Source: an uncultured Acetatifactor sp. (GTDB taxonomy: Bacteria; Bacillota; Clostridia; Lachnospirales; Lachnospiraceae). Taken from it: a stretch of DNA of 64,000 nt. Position numbers and translations under genes: made by a program. The DNA is taken from the NCBI GenBank assembly GCA_934433135.1, contig CAKRZO010000007.1, forward strand, positions 1 through 64,000, in the 5' to 3' direction. Shown in pieces: positions 63,350 to 64,000 of the stretch (position 1 is the stretch's first letter; the number at the start of each line of letters is the position of its first letter). The notes under the pieces are model-generated. The model saw only the letters and a list, made by a program, of their open reading frames with translations, was not told the DNA's origin and ran no database searches.

Positions 63350-64000
63350 ATGTTTGCAGACAGAGCCAGAATATTTGTCAGAAGCGGAAAGGGCGGAGAC
63401 GGTCATGTCTCTTTCCGGAGAGAAAAATATGTGCCAAACGGGGGACCGGACGGCGGAGACGGCGGACACGGCGGAGATGTGATCTTTGTTGTGGACGATG
63501 GATTGAATACGCTGATAGACTTCAGACACATCCGGAAATATAAAGCGGAAGACGGAGAAGAAGGTGGCAAAAAGAACTGCAGAGGTAAAGACGGGAAGGA
63601 TATTGTGATTAAAGTGCCGGCAGGTACCGTGATCAAGGAAGCACAGAGTGAGAAGGTGATCACTGACATGTCCGGTGAAAACCGGCGTTTTGTGCTCTTG
63701 GAAGGCGGAAAAGGCGGCAACGGAAACCAGCATTATGCGACCAGTACCATGCAGGCTCCCAAATATGCGCAGCCGGGACAGCCGGCAAAAGAACTGGAAC
63801 TTATCCTGGAACTGAAGGTCATTGCCGATGTGGGACTGGTAGGTTTTCCGAATGTAGGTAAATCTACGTTCCTTTCCAGAGTGACCAATGCAAGACCGAA
63901 GATTGCAAACTATCATTTTACAACATTGAATCCCAATTTAGGTGTTGTGGACCTGGAAGGCACAGGCGGGTTTGTAATAGCGGATATACCGGGACTGATC
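63350..64000 (+). CDS. obg: GTPase Obg (cut by the window end)
   Basis: The first 217 codons of Obg (usual length about 430). The glycine-rich Obg fold is obvious (VRSGKGGDGHVSFRREK, GGPDGGDGGHGGDV, GGKGGNGNQHYATST), and the G1 motif GFPNVGKST, G2 region (FTTLNPNLGVV) and G3 DIPGLI follow. Obg binds the 50S subunit and ppGpp and acts in ribosome maturation. RBS GGGGGTGTAGAT. Confidence 0.97.
   Translation, partial: MFADRARIFVRSGKGGDGHVSFRREKYVPNGGPDGGDGGHGGDVIFVVDDGLNTLIDFRHIRKYKAEDGEEGGKKNCRGKDGKDIVIKVPAGTVIKEAQSEKVITDMSGENRRFVLLEGGKGGNGNQHYATSTMQAPKYAQPGQPAKELELILELKVIADVGLVGFPNVGKSTFLSRVTNARPKIANYHFTTLNPNLGVVDLEGTGGFVIADIPGLI

Noticed and set aside
1..64000. tRNA or rRNA genes
   Set aside because: No cloverleaf-like sequence or rRNA segment was noticed on either strand, and island integration does not appear to be at a tRNA gene.

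Overview
The window looks like chromosomal DNA of a low-to-moderate GC Bacillota, most likely a Lachnospiraceae-type Clostridia. The reasons are the order mreB-mreC-mreD-PBP2-minC-minD-minE-rodA-mgsA-dac, the L21-leader/rplU-prp-rpmA-obg block with a Prp-cleavable L27 extension, SepF, MutS-MutL-MiaA in a row, strong AGGAGG-type ribosome binding sites and frequent GTG/TTG starts. No organism name can be fixed from the sequence alone.

Two regions of different character meet near base 31,200. Bases 1 to about 31,200 are the right-hand part of an accessory (defence) island whose left end lies outside the window. In order it holds: a truncated IS30 transposase (minus strand; everything else is plus); a KAP NTPase plus AAA ATPase pair; a GNAT acetyltransferase; an AAA+ ATPase with a C-terminal HTH and a subtilisin-like protease; a 1233-residue STAND NTPase with a nuclease-like N-terminus; a HEPN-motif protein; a helicase IV-like SF1 helicase interrupted by an amber codon; an ATPase/RloB-like pair resembling abortive-infection systems; a PAS protein; a macro-domain/HTH protein, a VWA protein and a metallophosphoesterase remnant; an alkyltransferase, a small membrane protein and a tyrosine phosphatase; a HigA-ImmA regulator; a Wadjet operon (jetABCD, with a frameshift in jetC); and a large serine recombinase. 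Directly after the recombinase lies the 3' third of a manganese catalase (cotJC-type) gene, which suggests the island is integrated inside that gene.

The most unusual structure is a pattern repeated three times. A defence cassette is preceded by a 5'-terminal copy (RBS, start codon and beginning) of the very gene that follows the cassette in full: GNAT, 243 bp, 97% identical; helicase, 121 bp, 93%; PAS gene, about 28 bp. Removing the cassettes gives an older layout GNAT / AAA-HTH / S8 protease / helicase / PAS / macro / VWA, so the AAA, protease and helicase were probably one operon.

Bases 31,700 to 64,000 are ordinary core genome: an AGCS symporter, pepT, miaB, a SulP transporter, mutS-mutL-miaA, a methionine gamma-lyase-like PLP enzyme, radC, the cell-shape and division cluster (mreBCD, PBP2, minCDE, rodA), mgsA, a D,D-carboxypeptidase, a P-loop protein, a HlyD-like protein, sepF, aroB, lspA, an rluD-type gene, a cytidylate kinase-like gene, the L21/L27 operon and the start of obg. 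Several sigma-A promoters with 17-bp spacers, intrinsic terminators, a putative L21 leader and two small repeat families are visible here.
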